Below, in pieces: positions 1-9,485 of a DNA stretch of 64,000 bases (position 1 is the stretch's first letter; every line of letters starts with the position of its first letter). The stretch lies in the NCBI RefSeq assembly GCF_027570195.1, contig NZ_JAKMUZ010000009.1, forward strand, positions 38,355-102,354, written 5' to 3'. The notes under the pieces were generated by a model. It was not told where the DNA came from. It searched no databases and saw only the letters and a list, made by a program, of their open reading frames with translations. Both the position numbers and the translations under genes were made by a program. The stretch comes from Corynebacterium yonathiae (lineage in GTDB: Bacteria; Actinomycetota; Actinomycetes; Mycobacteriales; Mycobacteriaceae).

Positions 1-462
1 GCTGGCATCATCGCCGTCGCGCTACTGGTAATCGGTGGGGTGCTCATTTATTCGGCGCTGCAGGAACAAGCCGGTACGCGCTTGCATGCCGTCTACCTCA
101 TTGCCGCGCTCATGCCCTTAGGTGGGGCGCTGTGCGCGATGCTGGCGGTGGTAGCCTCCGCGCGGCGCCGAGCTCGTGCGCTGCTGCGCATCGGCGAGGA
201 TATTTCCCTGCCCTTCCAGCGGACCAGCTTTCCGGCCGCTGAGCTAGAGCGCATGCAGTTCTATTCGCTCGAGCCGGGCCAAAATTTCCTGGCCCTGATT
301 CCGCGTGGGGTACGCGTTTCCACCTTGGACGAAGCGCAGCAGTATTCGGTGCGACTGCCGGAACAGGCGAACCTGGGACCGCGGGAACTTGAGGAAAAAC
401 TCCGGGAACGGTTCCCCGAGGTCCCCATTGACCACCTAGGCCACGTAAGGGCCGAGGGCTAG
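1..462 (+). CDS. C-terminal part of a membrane protein (partial, enters from the left)
   Basis: The frame is open from base 1 (AGIIAVALLVIGGVLIY...), so this is the end of a longer gene that starts outside the window. A hydrophobic stretch over the first 17 or so residues and a second one (YLIAALMPLGGALCAMLAVV) look like two membrane segments. A basic, hydrophilic tail of roughly 100 residues follows. I do not recognise the family. The stop codon overlaps the stop of the convergent flavin oxidoreductase gene by two bases. Confidence 0.6.
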   Translation, partial: AGIIAVALLVIGGVLIYSALQEQAGTRLHAVYLIAALMPLGGALCAMLAVVASARRRARALLRIGEDISLPFQRTSFPAAELERMQFYSLEPGQNFLALIPRGVRVSTLDEAQQYSVRLPEQANLGPRELEEKLRERFPEVPIDHLGHVRAEG

Positions 463-1478
463 CTCGGGGTTCCGGCCACGCGTTCCGGATCGAGCTGCCA
501 ACCCTGCGCGAGCAGCTGCATATTCTGGATTACCTCCTCGTGCGAGCTGGACTGCAAAGAAACCATCAGCTCATCAGCCTTAGCGTGCTCTTGGAAGGTA
601 TCGAGGTAGTTTGCCACCTCATCGGCGGTGCCCACGGCAGAGTACTTCAGCATATCTAGGATCTGCTGGCCCTGGTAAGAGCCGATGATCTGCTCTACCT
701 GCTCATCAGTGAGATGCTTGCCGCGGCCGGCGAAGGCCTTAACGCGGTTGAAACATACGCGCTCGTATTCCTCCTGTGCCTTTTGGGTGGTCTCGGCGGC
801 GGTGACGTTGACGCCGGCGATGAGATATGGCTCGCTGAAGCGCTCGGAAGGCTGGAAGTGCTCGCGGTAGTAGGCGGTAGCTTGCTCGAGGTGCTGCGGG
901 GCAAAGTGAGAAGCAAAGGCATAAGGTAGGCCGAGCTTGGCGGCTAGCGAAGCGCCGAACATGGACGAGCCCAAAATATAGATCGGTACGTTGGTATTGG
1001 CACCTGGAACGGCGCTGACCCCCGGGATATAAGACTTGCCCTCGAGATAGGAGTTGAGCTCTTTGACATCTTCGGGGAAGCGTTCGGCAGAGTGGGCGTC
1101 GCGGCGCAGGGCGCGGCCCAGGGTATTCATATCTGTGCCGGGTGCGCGGCCTACGCCCAAGTCGATGCGCTTGGGATACATCTCCTCCAAAGTGCCGAAT
1201 TGCTCGGCGATGACATAAGGGGAGTGGTTGGGCAGCATCACTCCGCCGGAGCCTAATCGAATGTGCTCGGTCTTCGCACCAATGTGGGCGATGAGCACGG
1301 CCGGAGAAGAAGACATGATGGACTTCATATTGTGGTGCTCGGTGTACCACATGCGAGAATAGCCCAGCTTTTCTGCTTCCTGTGCCAACTGCACGGAGCG
1401 GGCGATGGATTGTGCTGGGGTCTCGCCTTCATAAATGGTGCAAAAGTCCAAGACGGAAAGATGAGCGCGTTCGGTCAC
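459..1478 (-). CDS. LLM-class (luciferase-like) flavin-dependent oxidoreductase
   Basis: About 339 residues with the bacterial-luciferase-like fold: an N-terminal SVLDFCTIYEGETPAQ, then YTEHHNM, the GSGGVMLPNHSPYVIAEQFG block and RIDLGVGRAPGTD, all typical of the MsnO8-type single-component group. Members bind FMN or F420 and oxidise small substrates; the substrate here is unknown. I chose the GTG at 1478 (VTERAHLSVLDF) because GGAAGG lies just upstream and the longer frame adds only low-complexity residues. In C. glutamicum a similar alkanal-monooxygenase-like gene follows aecD-brnQ. Here a terminator separates it from brnQ, so it may have its own promoter. Confidence 0.85.
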   Translation of the reverse strand: MTERAHLSVLDFCTIYEGETPAQSIARSVQLAQEAEKLGYSRMWYTEHHNMKSIMSSSPAVLIAHIGAKTEHIRLGSGGVMLPNHSPYVIAEQFGTLEEMYPKRIDLGVGRAPGTDMNTLGRALRRDAHSAERFPEDVKELNSYLEGKSYIPGVSAVPGANTNVPIYILGSSMFGASLAAKLGLPYAFASHFAPQHLEQATAYYREHFQPSERFSEPYLIAGVNVTAAETTQKAQEEYERVCFNRVKAFAGRGKHLTDEQVEQIIGSYQGQQILDMLKYSAVGTADEVANYLDTFQEHAKADELMVSLQSSSHEEVIQNMQLLAQGWQLDPERVAGTPS

Positions 1479-1595
1479 GGGGAGCCTTCCTTTTGCTTTC
1501 GGTAAATCCTGTCTAAGTTCTCTTCTTCCAACGGTACGCGCCGCCTGACTATTCCGGGCGGGTCTTACCGCATCGCGGCCGGGCGCTGTTGACAT

Positions 1596-1645
1596 AAAGA
1601 AATCCCCTCGCCTCGGCACCGCGGTGAGGTGCGGAGAGGGAGGGG
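1596..1645 (-). terminator. Rho-independent terminator of aecD-brnQ
   Basis: On the minus strand, CCCCTC (1645-1640) pairs with GAGGGG (1609-1604), with an inner GCACC/GGTGC stem, followed by ATTTCTTT. It lies just after the brnQ stop. Confidence 0.65.
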
Positions 1646-1662
1646 AAGGTAGGAATGAGAGA

Positions 1663-3063
1663 CTAAGCCTCAACGAGGGCATCGGCCTCCGCGGGCTCTG
1701 CCGCCGATGGGTTGGCGGCCTCGTGCTTCTCGCCGGCCTTGGTAGCGATATCAACAACGAGGCCGATGACTGCGGCGATGGCGGTGGGAACGATCCAGCC
1801 CAAGTCTACGGATTGGCCGGGCGCCAGGCTCAAGAAAGGATCGAGTGCGTCGGTGCCCCAGCCTTGGGCGGAAATGACGGATAGTGCCGACCACAGCACC
1901 GAGACCCACAGTGCCAAGCGGTAGGTCCAATAAAAGACCACGGACTTTTTCACCACTGGCTGGATCAGGGTGAGGACGATAAGGGAAATGGCCGGTGGGT
2001 ACAGGAAGGTAATGAAGGGAACCGCGATGGACAGCACTGTATCTAGACCCTGGAAGGCGAAGAGGATGGACAGCGCGGTAAAGAGGCAGGCCCAGACGTG
2101 GTACTTCACCTTAGGTACAAGCATCTCGAAGAAGGCAGAGGTGGAGGTGATGAGACCCACCGCGGTAGTCATGCAGGCCAGAATGACGATGGCGGAGAAG
2201 ACGACCTGGCCGATGGTGCCCATGGTGAGATTTGCGGCGTCGGCAAGCAGCGGCGCTCCTGACTCATAGGACTGGCCATTAGGAATGGTTTGGCCTACCC
2301 ATGCCAAGCCGAGGTAGATGGCGGCCAGTAGGCCGCCGGCAACCAGCGCGGCGGTAATGGTGCCGTTAATCAGGGACTTCTTGGTCTGAAAGCCCTTGGA
2401 GCGCAAAGAGCCGACAATCACGATAGAAAAGGCCAGACCCGCGATGGCATCCATGGTGTTATAGCCCTCAAAAAGGCCGGTGACCATGGGGGAAGAAGTA
2501 TAGTCTGCAGTAGGGGTCTGCGGATCGCGGGGATTGTTGAAGGCTGCCAGGGCGATGAGGAACACCAACAACGCCACCAAAGCCGGGGTGAGGAACTTAC
2601 CCAAGGTATCGATAATGGAATTTGGTTTCCAAGACAGCGCTAGGGCGATAAGGAAAAAGACCACATTGAAGATGCCATTGGCCATGGTTCCCTCCCAGCC
2701 CAATAGTGGGGTGATGGCGGTTTCCATGGAAACGGCGCCGGTGCGCGGCAGGGCGTAGAAGGCGCCGATGGCAAGGTAGGCCATTACAGAAAAGACGAGG
2801 CCGAAAAACGCGCCGCCGTTGGAACTTAGATCGCGCACGGAGCGGCCGGAAATGGAGACGGCAACAATGGCTAGGACTGGAAGGAGCACGCCGGCGGCCA
2901 GGAAGCCGAGGACGGCGGGCCAAAAATTGGTGCCGGCCGAAACGCCCACCATGGGCGGGAAGATGAGGTTGCCGGCGCCGAAGAACATCGAAAACAGCAT
3001 CAACGACGCAATTACGATGGTGGCGCCGGGCTTAGAGGTGCTTGACGCAACTGGGGTAGCCAT
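1663..3063 (-). CDS. brnQ: Branched-chain amino acid:cation symporter BrnQ
   Basis: 466 residues, close to the family's usual length, with about 12 hydrophobic segments and the N-terminal LIVCS signature region (LMLFSMFFGAGNLIFPP). BrnQ carriers import leucine, isoleucine and valine with sodium across the cytoplasmic membrane. The gene lies downstream of aecD on the same strand with a gap of about 200 bases, the same order as in C. glutamicum, so cotranscription is likely. The C-terminus is an Ala/Glu-rich soluble tail. A terminator hairpin follows the stop. Confidence 0.95.
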   Translation of the reverse strand: MATPVASSTSKPGATIVIASLMLFSMFFGAGNLIFPPMVGVSAGTNFWPAVLGFLAAGVLLPVLAIVAVSISGRSVRDLSSNGGAFFGLVFSVMAYLAIGAFYALPRTGAVSMETAITPLLGWEGTMANGIFNVVFFLIALALSWKPNSIIDTLGKFLTPALVALLVFLIALAAFNNPRDPQTPTADYTSSPMVTGLFEGYNTMDAIAGLAFSIVIVGSLRSKGFQTKKSLINGTITAALVAGGLLAAIYLGLAWVGQTIPNGQSYESGAPLLADAANLTMGTIGQVVFSAIVILACMTTAVGLITSTSAFFEMLVPKVKYHVWACLFTALSILFAFQGLDTVLSIAVPFITFLYPPAISLIVLTLIQPVVKKSVVFYWTYRLALWVSVLWSALSVISAQGWGTDALDPFLSLAPGQSVDLGWIVPTAIAAVIGLVVDIATKAGEKHEAANPSAAEPAEADALVEA

Positions 3064-3266
3064 TGTGGCTCCTTAATTTTCCATGTACAGCTAAAATGCG
3101 AGGTGCTTTCCCATTCCGCCGAGGGGTGGTGGCGGAACGGGGTGCGCCTTCGCGGTTCGAGGTGGCGGGTCACGCCTGTTCGTGTAATGAGACATTACCG
3201 CCCACATGGTGAGAAATCAAAGTGTGGGGGTGACGCAGGCTACATGGTGGCTCCAGCTGATGGGGC

Positions 3267-4409
3267 TTAATCGAGAGCCGCAAAGGCGCGCTCCATGCGG
3301 TCGATTGCCTCCTCCAAAATCTCGCGTGAGGTAGAGAAATTCAACCGCGCATGGCCCGGACCGCCGGTGCCAAAGGTATCGCCCTCATTGAGCGCGACCT
3401 TCGCATTCTCCCGCAACCACTTGGCTGGCTGCGGATTGCCGCCGATGGCGGTATCGGAAAAATCCAACCACAGCAGGTAGGTGGCCTCTGGTTTGCTGGT
3501 CTTTAAGCCCGGGATGCGCTGAGGTAGCTCCTCCACCAACCAATCGCGGGTCTGGCGCAGGTAGGCTATCTCTTCATCGAGGAAGTCGCCGCACTCGCGG
3601 TAGGCGGTCTCGGCAGCCAGCACGCCTAGCGTGCCCGTGCCGTCCTTGGCCACGCCTGTCAGGCCATTCCACGTGTGTACATCGGCCGTGTTGGAAAAGA
3701 TCATCTGCGCGCACTTCAGACCGGCTGTATTAAAAGCCTTAGAAGTAGCGGTTACCGTAATGGTGCGCTCTGCAGCCGCCGCGCTAAGCGACGCCACCGG
3801 GATATGCCGTCCCTCATAAACCAGTGGGGCATGGATTTCATCGGCCAGGATGCGCGCATCATATTTTTCTGCCAGTTCTACCAGGCCGGTGAGGTAGTCC
3901 TCGTCCAAGACGCGGCCGAGCGGGTTATAGGGGTTGGCTAGCAAAATAGAGCCAGCGCCCTGTTGGAAGGCGCGCTCAATATCCTCGAGCTCCAGGCTGG
4001 TTTCGATCTTTTCGCGGCCAGCGGTGCGCGGCAGCTCTAACAGCGGTGGGTAGGAAGGCACTGGCACGATGACCGGAGAGTCTTCGCGGGTAAAGTACTG
4101 CACGCTAAGCAACAGGCCGCGCACCACATCGCCGATCCAGAAAATATGATCCGAGTTGGGGCGCCAGCCATAGCGCGTGTCATAAAAATCAGCCACAGCC
4201 TCGCGCAGCCCCGAGGCCTTGGGGGCTGGGGTATAGCCAAAGGTTTCCTTGTCCACCAAGTCCTCCAGCGCCTTTTTTATGGCGGGCGCAGTGGGGAAGT
4301 CTGATTCCGCAATCCAGAGCGGCAACACATCTTCTTCGAAGACGGTCCACTTGCGGGTTCCGCGGGCTTGCAACTCTTCTAAGCTAGGAAACTCCATGGA
4401 CATAACCAT
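3267..4409 (-). CDS. aecD: PLP-dependent C-S lyase / cystathionine beta-lyase (MalY/PatB family)
   Basis: 380 residues of a fold-type I aminotransferase-like enzyme. The PLP lysine is K224 in TATSKAFN, and LADEIHAPLVYEG matches the MalY/PatB signature. The family cleaves cystathionine and other S-alkyl or S-aryl cysteine conjugates to pyruvate, ammonia and a thiol; in C. glutamicum AecD takes part in methionine synthesis and confers S-aminoethylcysteine resistance. Placement directly upstream of brnQ supports the name. Three in-frame ATGs (4409, 4403, 4397) are possible starts; none has a strong Shine-Dalgarno, so the N-terminus is uncertain by a few residues. Confidence 0.9.
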   Translation of the reverse strand: MVMSMEFPSLEELQARGTRKWTVFEEDVLPLWIAESDFPTAPAIKKALEDLVDKETFGYTPAPKASGLREAVADFYDTRYGWRPNSDHIFWIGDVVRGLLLSVQYFTREDSPVIVPVPSYPPLLELPRTAGREKIETSLELEDIERAFQQGAGSILLANPYNPLGRVLDEDYLTGLVELAEKYDARILADEIHAPLVYEGRHIPVASLSAAAAERTITVTATSKAFNTAGLKCAQMIFSNTADVHTWNGLTGVAKDGTGTLGVLAAETAYRECGDFLDEEIAYLRQTRDWLVEELPQRIPGLKTSKPEATYLLWLDFSDTAIGGNPQPAKWLRENAKVALNEGDTFGTGGPGHARLNFSTSREILEEAIDRMERAFAALD

Positions 4410-4449
4410 AACGCGAAGCCCGCGGTCACCCTAGTGCTGTTATGCGCTT

Positions 4450-6369
4450 TTATTCATCTTCCTTTTCGGACCAGTTGGATTCCTCTGGGTCTTCCACGTC
4501 CTCGGCCTCGTCGGAGACATGGCTGGAGACAAAGCCATACTTTTTCAACCGGCGGCGGTCCGCCGCTGAGGTGGACTGGGTGAGCTTGAGCAGTTCAGCA
4601 TAAATGCCGCCGGACTGCGCCAGCTCGGCTGGCGAGCCCATCTCATCGATGCGGCCGCGGTCCAAGGTGATGATGGTATCGACGTCCGCAATGGTGGACA
4701 GGCGGTGGGCAATAATCAGCGTGGTGCGGTCCTTCATCAGCTCATCCAAACCGGCCTGCACGGCACGCTCGGACTTGGTATCTAGCGCCGAGGTGGCCTC
4801 ATCCAGTACCAGGATGGGGGCGTCTTTAAGCATGGCGCGCGCCACGGAAACGCGCTGCTTCTGCCCACCAGAGAGCTTCAGGCCGCGCTCACCAATGACG
4901 GTGTCATAACCATCGGGGAAAGCCTGGATGAAGTCATGGGCGTTGGCCCGCTTAGCGACGTCTACGATTTCCTCCTCCGTCGCCCCCGGCTTGCCATAAG
5001 CAATGTTCTCGCGAATGGTGCCGGAGAAAAGATAAGACTCCTGGAAGACCACGCCCACCGAGGCGCGCAGGCGCGAGGCAGTGAGATCGTCTACCCGGTG
5101 GCCTAGCACATCGAGGTGCCCCGCTGAGGGGTGGTATAGGCCCAAAAGCAGGTTCACCAAGGTTGACTTGCCGCCGCCGGACTCGCCCACGAGCGCTACC
5201 TTATGGCCCTCTGCGGCCGCAAAGGAAATATCCTCCACCACGGGTTTTTCCTCCTCATAGGCGAATGAGACGTGGTCAAAGGAGAAGACCGGCGCGCCGG
5301 GCGTGGGCTCAAGCGGGCGTACCGGGGTGAGATCGAGCTGCGGCGTGTGGGATCCCGTAGTAGCTGCCACCAGTTCGCGCGGGGCGGTGGGCTCGAGTTC
5401 TTCTTCCATGACCTGGAAGTAGTCCTTGGACCCAGCGATGGCGCGTTGGGCGGTATCGACAATCCAGCTCATCATAAAGACTGGCTGCTTCGCACTGGAG
5501 ACCATCTGCAGCAGCATGACCATATCGCCCAAGGAAAAATGCCCCTCAAGGGTGCGCCAGAAGATCACGCCGTAGATACCTAGGAAGATAAACGCCATGG
5601 CCAGGCCGCGGAAGGTATCCATCATGTGCCACCAGCGGGACTGCGGCTTAGTGGTATCCACCACGGCGCGGTAGCGCGTTGCAAAGTGGAAGAGCTCGCG
5701 GGTTTCGCTCACGAAGGACTTGGCCACCTTGACCTGGCCGATTACCTCCGCAAAGCGACCATTGGCCACGTCGATATTCTCGTTTTTGACAGCCTCAAAC
5801 TTCTGCCAGCGCTTCGAGGTCAGCGCGGTAAGCCACATATATACGGGGAAGAGCAGTGCCAGTAGGATGGCCAGTGGCCAGTAGAACCACGCGGTAATGG
5901 CTAGTACCGCGAGGGTCTGAATGATCATCGTGAAGAAGTTATTGGCAAAGGACTGGACGAACTGCGTGATATTGGCAATCGAACGATCTAGCCGGGCAAT
6001 GATCGTGCCGGTGACCTGATTATCGTAATAGCCTTGGGGGAGGGCAAGCAGCTTGGCAAAGTAACGCGTGGACAAAATCTCGCGCAGGCGTGAGACCATG
6101 ACATCGCCGATATAGCCGCCGATATTGCGGAATAGGGCATTGGCGGCGTCGGCAAGAAAAAGCGCCACTGCCAATAACAACACCGTGCGCAGTGCATTGC
6201 CCACTGGGGCGTCGTTCTGCAGGGCTTCGACGATGGTATCGGTAGCGTGGCGCGTCAAAAAGGGCGAGATCAGGGCAAGGATCGCGGTCACTGTGGCGGC
6301 CAGGAGCACGCCCAGATAATAGGGCCACAGGGCGGAGGCACTGCGGGTGATGCGCAAAATAGAATTCAT
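4450..6369 (-). CDS. ABC transporter, fused permease and ATPase (MsbA/MDR-like exporter)
   Basis: About 639 residues. The N-terminal half holds six membrane helices of a type 1 exporter. The C-terminal half is the nucleotide-binding domain with Walker A GESGGGKST, signature LSGGQKQR, Walker B ILVLDEATSALD and the H-loop IIAHRLST. As a half-transporter it would work as a homodimer. An acidic tail (about 40 residues ending EESNWSEKEDE) follows the ATPase. The start at 6369 (MNSILRITRSASALWPYY) places the first helix normally; a longer frame upstream adds an unlikely extension. Substrate unknown. Divergent from the lipoprotein-idi pair. Confidence 0.9.
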   Translation of the reverse strand: MNSILRITRSASALWPYYLGVLLAATVTAILALISPFLTRHATDTIVEALQNDAPVGNALRTVLLLAVALFLADAANALFRNIGGYIGDVMVSRLREILSTRYFAKLLALPQGYYDNQVTGTIIARLDRSIANITQFVQSFANNFFTMIIQTLAVLAITAWFYWPLAILLALLFPVYMWLTALTSKRWQKFEAVKNENIDVANGRFAEVIGQVKVAKSFVSETRELFHFATRYRAVVDTTKPQSRWWHMMDTFRGLAMAFIFLGIYGVIFWRTLEGHFSLGDMVMLLQMVSSAKQPVFMMSWIVDTAQRAIAGSKDYFQVMEEELEPTAPRELVAATTGSHTPQLDLTPVRPLEPTPGAPVFSFDHVSFAYEEEKPVVEDISFAAAEGHKVALVGESGGGKSTLVNLLLGLYHPSAGHLDVLGHRVDDLTASRLRASVGVVFQESYLFSGTIRENIAYGKPGATEEEIVDVAKRANAHDFIQAFPDGYDTVIGERGLKLSGGQKQRVSVARAMLKDAPILVLDEATSALDTKSERAVQAGLDELMKDRTTLIIAHRLSTIADVDTIITLDRGRIDEMGSPAELAQSGGIYAELLKLTQSTSAADRRRLKKYGFVSSHVSDEAEDVEDPEESNWSEKEDE

Positions 6370-6558
6370 AAAAAGACCACACTCAATTCGAAACGGCGGG
6401 TAGTGCGCGGAATTGGGGATAAGGGGGAGAGATTTAAACGATTGCCCAGTATGCCACATGCGGCGTTAACGAGCGTAAATGCTTAAGTTCAAGGAGGTTT
6501 AGGCTAAGGTACTTGTGCAGAAATACAACAATCTTCGCGTGCAAAGGATTCTTCCACG

Positions 6559-7107
6559 GTGAAAATTTCCCACACACTCGGCGCGGGCGTAGTCAGCGTA
6601 CTCGCCGTGACTCTGACCGGATGTAGCGTTCTCCAGCCGGAAGAGACAGGGCTGGGGGACAATATCACCGTCTCCAGCTTCGAAGAGGCCCCGTATGAGG
6701 CCAAAGACACCGACGACAAAGAAGTCACCTCCAACCTGGCCGAGCCTGTAGAGGATAAGGGCTTAGGCGTGAGCTGGGAGCTACAGGGTGTGTATACCGA
6801 TAGCAATTCCGGCGGCACCGTAGTGACCATCTTGCTCAAGAATGAAAACGACGTGCCTCTGCCTGTCGACGCCTTTGAGGAGCCCACCCTAGAACGCGCC
6901 GACGGCAACGGCGGCTGGGCCAAGATCAAATCCTTGCCCTATGACGAACAATCTGCCCCAGGCGTAGCGCCCCCAGGACTCGATCACCCGTTGGGCGCGG
7001 GCGCATCTGTCAACCTGCAGTATCGCTATGACGTCACGCCTGGCAACCTGTGGAATGCACGCCTACATATAGGCAACGTGACCTGGGTAGGAGACCTTAA
7101 TCTATGA
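6559..7107 (+). CDS. Predicted lipoprotein upstream of idi
   Basis: 182 residues from a GTG start (VKISHTLGAGVVSVLAVTLTGCS). The lipobox LTGC marks lipidation of Cys22 or so after signal peptidase II cleavage, leaving an exported domain on the outer face of the membrane. The mature part (TNSGGTVVTILLKNEND-like segments) resembles a small beta-sandwich of the DUF4352 kind, but I cannot assign a function. The stop codon overlaps the start of idi (ATGA), so the two are translationally coupled. Confidence 0.8.
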   Translation: MKISHTLGAGVVSVLAVTLTGCSVLQPEETGLGDNITVSSFEEAPYEAKDTDDKEVTSNLAEPVEDKGLGVSWELQGVYTDSNSGGTVVTILLKNENDVPLPVDAFEEPTLERADGNGGWAKIKSLPYDEQSAPGVAPPGLDHPLGAGASVNLQYRYDVTPGNLWNARLHIGNVTWVGDLNL

Positions 7108-7640
7108 CGGAACTTGTAGTCTTGGCCTCTGCCGCGGGGGAACCCATCGGCACCGCTTCCAAGGCCGAAGTTCATACCACCGATACCCCGCTGCACTTTG
7201 CCTTTTCCGCTTGGCTAACCTGCGGCAATAAGGTACTGGTCACTCGCCGCGCGCTGAGCAAACAAACCTGGCCTGGCGTGTGGACCAATGCCTTTTGCGG
7301 CCATCCCGCCCCCGGTGAGGAGACCGTGGATGCGGTGCTGCGCCGCGCCTCCTTTGAGCTCGGCATCGCGCCCGCTGATCTATCCGCACCGCGGCTTATC
7401 CTGCCGGACTTTTCCTATCGCGCGGTGGATTCCTCCGGCACGGTAGAAAATGAAATTTGTCCGGTCTATACCGTCGAGCTTGCCCCCGATGCGCAATGGG
7501 AGCCCAATCCCGACGAAGTAGATTCCTACCAGTGGGTTGAACCGGCACGGCTTTTTGCCGCCGCCGATGCCATGCCCGGAGTCTTTAGCCCGTGGATGAT
7601 TGATGAGTTAGCGGACGAAAAGCTGCGCGCCGCGCTATAG
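7104..7640 (+). CDS. idi: Isopentenyl-diphosphate delta-isomerase, type I
   Basis: 178 residues with the Nudix-like fold of type I IPP isomerases. TNAFCGHPAPGE carries the catalytic Cys, and ENEICPVYTVEL carries the conserved acidic residues that bind the metal and act in catalysis. It interconverts IPP and DMAPP in the cytoplasm for isoprenoid, menaquinone and decaprenyl phosphate synthesis. Length is normal. The start overlaps the lipoprotein stop by four bases. The gene ends in TAG, one of many ordinary TAG stops in this window. Confidence 0.95.
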   Translation: MTELVVLASAAGEPIGTASKAEVHTTDTPLHFAFSAWLTCGNKVLVTRRALSKQTWPGVWTNAFCGHPAPGEETVDAVLRRASFELGIAPADLSAPRLILPDFSYRAVDSSGTVENEICPVYTVELAPDAQWEPNPDEVDSYQWVEPARLFAAADAMPGVFSPWMIDELADEKLRAAL

Positions 7641-7658
7641 CTTCAACTTCGGCGCCTG

Positions 7659-8963
7659 CTACAGCTCAAGTTCGTCGTCGGTATAGAAGGCCGCGGCTAC
7701 ATAATCCAAGGTGGCATAGGCTAGGCGGCGCTCTCCCGTATCGAGGTCAAATTCCAGCACCTGGTGGTCATCGCCGTAGCATGGGAACCCAGCCTCGCCG
7801 GTGGTGGCATAGTGGCGCAGCCATTCATTGAGCTCGCCAGCGGGCGCGTTGGCGGCCGCCTCATTGTCGGTGCCACCAAAAATCGGGTCTAGCTCGTCAC
7901 AGTGCACTGCGGGCGCATCGGTGCGGGTAAATTCCATCATCCACGTGGGACCAGGAGCATCCTCGGCTACCTGGGCGGTCCATCGGCGCACGGCGGCATC
8001 ACCGATGAGCCGGCCCATCGGCCGCTGCGGATCGACGTAGTGCGCCAGCTGCCGCCATTGCTTGAAACGATCGTGCGATATCCCAAACTTGGGCGAGAGG
8101 TAGCGAGTAATAAAGCCGGCCAGCGCCATTTTGTCTATGCGCTGGGCAGCGGGCATGTCATAGAACTCATCGCGGGTAGACGTCACCACGATGGGGATGT
8201 CCGCCAATTCTTCGGCACGTAGGGGTGCCGGTCCCAAGGCGACGTCAAAGCGATACTTTTTACGGAACTTGGCATACCCCTTGGCCAGCGATTCTGGATC
8301 CAGCTTCTCTAATGCCTGGCGCGTGACCGGCACGCCGAGGGCTCGGCGCAGGTCAGTGACGCGGTGCTCGAAGCGGTCGCGCGGGAATGCCGGTGACAGC
8401 GCCAGCACGCGGCGGAAACCGCCCCGGAAGTGATCGCGGCGTGCGAGCCACAAGCTTATTGCCGCCCCAGCGGATTGGCCTACCAAAGTGATATTGGTTT
8501 TATCGCCACCAAAGGCCTCGATATTGTGCTGCAGCCACTCCAAAGCTAAGAGGCAGTCATCGATGCCGCGGTAGCGGTCCGCCTCATCGCCGTCAAAGCG
8601 GGCGAAACCAGCCAACCCCACCCGATAACCCACGTTGACCTGGATTACACCGTGGCGGGCATTCTTCGTCCCCGAAAGCCGTGGATCCTCGTGTGACCCG
8701 TGCTCGTAGCGCCCGCCGTGAATATAGACCACCACAGGGCAGTCGTTGGCATCGGCAGGAGTGGTAATGGACAAAGCAATATCTTCTGGGTGCGGCTCGC
8801 GGGCGTCCTGATCGACGCTGCGATCATATGGCTCGGCAGGAGAGTAGGGGCTGGGGATGCTGCAATAGCGCACCGAATGGAAATAGTGCAGGCCATCGCG
8901 GCGCACGCCGGTGATCCGGCCGGAAGCGGTGGCGACGGTAACAGGAATCTGGGCGCTCGACAT
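7659..8963 (-). CDS. Type B carboxylesterase
   Basis: 434 residues of the alpha/beta-hydrolase carboxylesterase/lipase family. The oxyanion region is VVVYIHGGRYEHGSHEDP and the nucleophile elbow is GQSAGA, with NVGYRVGLAGF between them as in PnbA-like esterases. No signal peptide is visible, so it is probably cytoplasmic. It would hydrolyse carboxylic esters; the natural substrate cannot be read from the sequence. It is shorter than typical p-nitrobenzyl esterases (about 490-500 residues). It is convergent with idi and divergent from the small membrane proteins, with only 38 bases between the divergent starts. Confidence 0.88.
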   Translation of the reverse strand: MSSAQIPVTVATASGRITGVRRDGLHYFHSVRYCSIPSPYSPAEPYDRSVDQDAREPHPEDIALSITTPADANDCPVVVYIHGGRYEHGSHEDPRLSGTKNARHGVIQVNVGYRVGLAGFARFDGDEADRYRGIDDCLLALEWLQHNIEAFGGDKTNITLVGQSAGAAISLWLARRDHFRGGFRRVLALSPAFPRDRFEHRVTDLRRALGVPVTRQALEKLDPESLAKGYAKFRKKYRFDVALGPAPLRAEELADIPIVVTSTRDEFYDMPAAQRIDKMALAGFITRYLSPKFGISHDRFKQWRQLAHYVDPQRPMGRLIGDAAVRRWTAQVAEDAPGPTWMMEFTRTDAPAVHCDELDPIFGGTDNEAAANAPAGELNEWLRHYATTGEAGFPCYGDDHQVLEFDLDTGERRLAYATLDYVAAAFYTDDELEL

Positions 8964-9001
8964 GTCAGCCAGACTACCGCGAGCAAGTAGGATAAGTAGC
9001 C

Positions 9002-9217
9002 ATGGAGTGGTTGACGAGCTTGGGCAGCACGCTATCGCAATTGTTGGTACAGGCGCCCGTGTGGATTCAGATGGTCATCGTAGTCGCCATCGCCGTGCCG
9101 CTCATGGTGGTCGTAGCTTGGTGCCTAATGTGGATGGTCGACCGCGTAGCCAATCGCGCCGCCAGAGCGATTTCCCAGCGGCGCAGCCACAGCACTAAAG
9201 TAGACCACCATGGCTGA
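9002..9217 (+). CDS. Small membrane protein
   Basis: 71 residues with one long hydrophobic segment (PVWIQMVIVVAIAVPLMVVV) followed by a basic tail rich in Arg and Ser. Similar single-helix proteins are encoded at this place in other corynebacteria, as far as I recall; no function is known to me. The ATG follows a short divergent promoter region shared with the esterase. It overlaps the next gene by eight bases, which suggests coupled translation and perhaps a joint function. Confidence 0.7.
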   Translation: MEWLTSLGSTLSQLLVQAPVWIQMVIVVAIAVPLMVVVAWCLMWMVDRVANRAARAISQRRSHSTKVDHHG

Positions 9218-9449
9218 GGAATATAACGAGCGTGCACGGCAGGAGCGCGCCGAGCTGCGCGCCAACCCCCGTGAGGGCCTGTGGGATCCTGAAGCCAAGC
9301 GTAGCGCCCAATCTTCCACCCCAACAACCACGCCTGGCACCCATCCAGTAAGGCGCAAGCGCGCCCTGCCCAAATCCCGGGTCTCGCTCACATTGTGGAC
9401 GATGATTGCGCTGGTTATCGTCGTCGCGCTGATCGGCCTGTGGACCTAA
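9210..9449 (+). CDS. Small C-tail-anchored membrane protein
   Basis: 79 residues. The N-terminal two thirds are charged and hydrophilic (MAEEYNERARQERAEL...); the last 20 or so (LTLWTMIALVIVVALIGLWT) form a single membrane helix at the very C-terminus, so the bulk probably lies in the cytoplasm. It overlaps the preceding small membrane protein gene by eight bases. Function unknown. Confidence 0.7.
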   Translation: MAEEYNERARQERAELRANPREGLWDPEAKRSAQSSTPTTTPGTHPVRRKRALPKSRVSLTLWTMIALVIVVALIGLWT

Positions 9450-9485
9450 ACCTGCTCCACCCCGCACCAGCGCCTAATCCCAGCG